Source: Ornithinibacillus bavariensis (GTDB taxonomy: Bacteria > Bacillota > Bacilli > Bacillales > Amphibacillaceae). From it: DNA of 64,000 nt. The DNA lies in contig NZ_JBNPWZ010000001.1 of the NCBI RefSeq assembly GCF_050433565.1, positions 558,001-622,000 on the forward strand. Reading direction: 5' to 3'. The first letter of the stretch is position 1, and each line of letters begins with the position of its first letter. The notes under the pieces were generated by a model. It saw only the letters and a list, made by a program, of their open reading frames with translations. It ran no database searches and had not been told where the DNA came from. This document shows positions 62,417 through 64,000 of this stretch, piece after piece. The translations under genes were made by a program, and so were the position numbers.

Positions 62417-62509
62417 ATGCTAACAGTAGCTATTATAATATCTGCAGTCGCCTTGGTAGTCTCTATTGCAGCACTTACTATCACGATTAAAAACAGAAAA
62501 GAGGGATAG
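62417..62509 (+). CDS. Tiny transmembrane peptide (30 aa)
   Basis: MLTVAIIISAVALVVSIAAL plus TITIKNRKEG: a single membrane helix with a basic end. Very strong ribosome site AAGGGGGGAT. Its stop is one base before the HTH gene, so the two are co-translated. Unknown family. Confidence 0.55.
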   Translation: MLTVAIIISAVALVVSIAALTITIKNRKEG

Positions 62510-62510
62510 A

Positions 62511-62720
62511 ATGAACATTCCAAAGCTATACTCTAAGGCGGATTTAGCTACTAGGTGGGATGTATCCAGGCAAGTTGTAAAGAATTGGGAATTAAGGCAT
62601 GAAGATTTTCCACCAGTGGTGATAAAGGTGCATAACGACTCATTACCTTTATACCTGGAAGATGACATTAAAAAATATGAACAAAATAGAAACCTCTTAA
62701 AAAAAGCGGATCCAGAATGA
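62511..62720 (+). CDS. Small HTH DNA-binding protein (excisionase/MerR-like)
   Basis: 69 residues. N-terminal helix-turn-helix, LYSKADLATRWDVSRQVVKN followed by WELRHEDFPPVV, as in HTH_17/excisionase-type proteins. ATG 62511 preceded by GAGGG; longer frames start inside the peptide gene. Could act on the palindrome at 62168 or serve as a recombination directionality factor, though its place far from int argues against the latter. Confidence 0.7.
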   Translation: MNIPKLYSKADLATRWDVSRQVVKNWELRHEDFPPVVIKVHNDSLPLYLEDDIKKYEQNRNLLKKADPE

Positions 62721-62731
62721 TTCGCTTTTTT
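62703..62731 (+). terminator. Terminator of the HTH gene
   Basis: AAAGCGGATC (62703-62712) pairs with GATTCGCTT (62719-62727) with one mismatch, then TTTT; overlaps the stop codon. Confidence 0.7.
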
Positions 62732-62750
62732 GTTGTTCAAATTCAATTTC

Positions 62751-62891
62751 TTAATCCCGCACTAGAGTATTTTCTAAGGCTTCATTTTTGTCTTCCTTTT
62801 CCTCTTCCGGTTTTGTATCATACCAGACTTGCCCTGGTCGATGAAAAGGATTTAATAATTCATCTAACAGGACATCGTCTCCATAACTCAT
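62751..62891 (-). CDS. Small hypothetical protein (46 aa)
   Basis: MSYGDDVLLDELLNPFHRPG then QVWYDTKPEE, acidic. GGAG lies 8-9 bases before the ATG (minus strand, 62891). Converges on the HTH gene. No recognised family; compact, stop-free and with a good ribosome site, so probably a real phage-type gene. Confidence 0.55.
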   Translation of the reverse strand: MSYGDDVLLDELLNPFHRPGQVWYDTKPEEEKEDKNEALENTLVRD

Positions 62892-63343
62892 TAATATTAC
62901 TCCATTTCAGTTTTTTATAGGATACCAAAATGGACATGCTGAATTTATGGAAAGTTGTTAGTAAAAGTCTGTAAATATTATTTGAAATTAGAGTAAGCGC
63001 AGGAAACTTTCCTCAATCCATAACAAAAATAGCTAATAAATTTATAAATGATTGGAATAATCGATGTCAATTGAATTTTTAATTATTTACTATACAATCG
63101 GAAACTTCAACATATATAAATAGGTACTTCAATTAAAGTTATCATAATGTGTTTCGCTGTGGTGGTTTTGCAAAAAAATCTGTAGTCTATTGCTATTTTT
63201 GGTATATGTTAATGGATGATAAAACTTAATGGATTGCTAACAAAATTGCAAACACGATTTGAAAAGAACTAACATTTATTAGTAGATTAATAGATACAAA
63301 GTAATAATTATAGCGGTTTAAAATGTGGTGAAATAGGCTCGAT
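62892..63343. other. Right end of the prophage, non-coding (452 bp)
   Basis: Very AT-rich; no coding frame with a ribosome site on either strand and no clear hairpin. Lies between the last small gene and the right att repeat. Confidence 0.5.
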
Positions 63344-63480
63344 TGGTTTCCGGTACCAGGTTTGCCTGGGGTTCGAATCCCTCTGGGCGCGTCGTTGAAG
63401 TCAAATGTAGCAAGGGTTAGAAAGTGATTTCTTCCCTTGCTATTTTTCTGCAAAAATACCCAATTGCAAACCTTTGGGTT
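63344..63480 (+). repeat. Right att repeat plus extended homology to the element's left end
   Basis: 63344-63393 repeats 58151-58200 (one mismatch). The similarity continues past the tRNA end: spacer, hairpin (TAGCAAGGGTTAGAA..TTCCCTTGCTA) and AAAAATACCCAATTGCAAAC match 58201-58278. No anticodon or acceptor 5' half, so not a tRNA gene. Confidence 0.85.
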
Positions 63481-63607
63481 CCGAAATAAACCAATTTATT
63501 TCAGAAGGAAGTCAAGATTTAATCCACACCGTGTAGGGTGTACTTATATATAATCCAGCAGGATTTTTGCTACCCTTGTCGAAATATGTAGACAGGGGGT
63601 GATTTAT

Positions 63608-63805
63608 TTGACGTTTACTAGAGTTGTATATGCTGAAAATACTTATGACCTTGAAGAAGAAATGAATAAGGTTATTTCCAACGAAACTAAAAATGCTGTT
63701 ACTTTAAAAGACATTAAGTTCAACTCCGTTTTTCAAGGAGGATCTTTCGGTTCAGAAAAAATATTTAATACTGCCATATTAATTTTTGAGAAGAAAAAAA
63801 TTTAG
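63608..63805 (+). CDS. Cse60-like small protein
   Basis: 65 residues from TTG 63608 (AGGGGGTGAT upstream; an in-frame GTG at 63599 lies in that site). VVYAENTYDLEEEMNKVISN then LKDIKFNSVFQ and ILIFEKKK fit the Cse60 sporulation-protein pattern (N-terminal strand, helix with E..MN, DIKF strand). A TTGTCGAA Spo0A-core sequence lies at 63576-63583. Moderate confidence in the family. Confidence 0.6.
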   Translation: MTFTRVVYAENTYDLEEEMNKVISNETKNAVTLKDIKFNSVFQGGSFGSEKIFNTAILIFEKKKI

Positions 63806-64000
63806 TTAAAATGGGGACATAGAACTTCCCTAACTCAGTGTGAAAATTATACTGTATTTTATGCTGAAAAAGCACTTAGGGGATTGAACATGAAAAAGAA
63901 GAAATTGGAATCTTAATATCAAACGGTAGAGAATTCTTGAACTCTTCTAGCAGTGATTAATTAGTATTGTATATTCAGAAGTAATATTACTATCCTAGGA

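Larger units (their letters stand above)
58199..63343. mobile_element. Degenerate prophage inserted in tRNA-Arg
   Basis: About 5.1 kb between att repeats. Order: broken integrase and truncated ImmA (left, minus strand), a fragment of an unrelated plus-strand gene, hypothetical gene, ruined holin, frameshifted endolysin, then cargo. Replication, packaging and structural genes are gone. Compare intact prophages, whose int-immA and holin-endolysin blocks lie at opposite ends. Confidence 0.85.

Noticed and set aside
63344..63391. Second tRNA-Arg gene
   Set aside because: Only the 3' half (anticodon arm to acceptor 3' strand) is present; the 5' acceptor strand and D-arm are missing. It is an att copy.

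Overview
This window is AT-rich chromosomal DNA from a low-GC, motile Bacillaceae. Gene content, SinI/SinR, Crh, DegSU, bacillithiol genes and TTG/GTG starts with strong GGAGG-type sites all point that way. Gene order follows the Bacillus subtilis yvyE-degSU-comF-flagellar-secA-prfB-ftsEX-minJ-uvrBA-hprK-lgt-trxB-whiA-crh-clpP stretch, with departures like those of halotolerant genera such as Oceanobacillus or Virgibacillus. I cannot name the species from sequence alone.

Layout. 1-2.4 kb: the 3' end of an unknown gene, two tandem IDEAL-domain genes and a minus-strand LCP-family cell-wall polymer transferase. 3.0-6.9 kb: a biofilm-matrix cluster on one strand: TasA, TapA-like, SipW, a TasA-like protein with an LPSTA sorting signal, SinI and SinR. 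A perfect 13-bp palindrome with the spacing of a SinR operator lies upstream of tasA. 7.2-9.4 kb: a small orphan gene and nagA-nagB. 9.5-15.6 kb: yvyE, degS-degU, degV, comFA-comFC. 15.6-23.4 kb: the late flagellar block (yvyF, flgM, flgN, flgK, flgL, yviE, fliW, csrA, flaG, fliD, fliS, fliT) with SigD-type promoters and no flagellin gene in its usual place. 23.6-28.7 kb: hpf behind a SigB-type promoter, secA, prfB with its programmed frameshift, and a cytochrome c-551 gene.

28.9-35.8 kb: ftsEX, a coiled-coil M23 peptidase, ctpB, a 12-copy 51/52-bp tandem array, and minJ. A shared 16-mer containing a Spo0A-box-like core lies upstream of both ftsE and minJ. 36-44.8 kb: ykoP/ykoQ/ykoN-like genes, uvrBA, yojF-bshB2. 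45-57.9 kb: yvlD-like, hprK-lgt-yvoD-ppaX-yvoF, glpD behind an antiterminator-type leader (the histidine operon expected here is absent), yvcD, trxB, rapZ-yvcK-whiA, crh, and clpP (minus strand) under a CtsR box.

58.1-63.4 kb: a collapsed prophage in the 3' end of a tRNA-Arg(CCG) gene. It keeps a broken integrase, a truncated ImmA, a deletion junction, a degenerate holin, a frameshifted M23-LysM endolysin, and a seemingly intact cargo island: a zinc-ribbon membrane protein, then two tiny hydrophobic peptides and a small HTH protein downstream of a promoter overlapped by a palindrome. The att repeat at 63.34 kb is followed by more sequence matching the element's left end, which suggests a second, mostly lost relative. 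A Cse60-like gene lies beyond it.

Links between the genes. SinI/SinR, DegSU and CsrA/FliW control the switch between matrix and motility, and targets of each are present. HprK, PpaX and Crh form the P-Ser carbon-repression loop beside glpD and nagAB. FtsEX, M23 peptidase, CtpB and MinJ concern division and septal remodelling.
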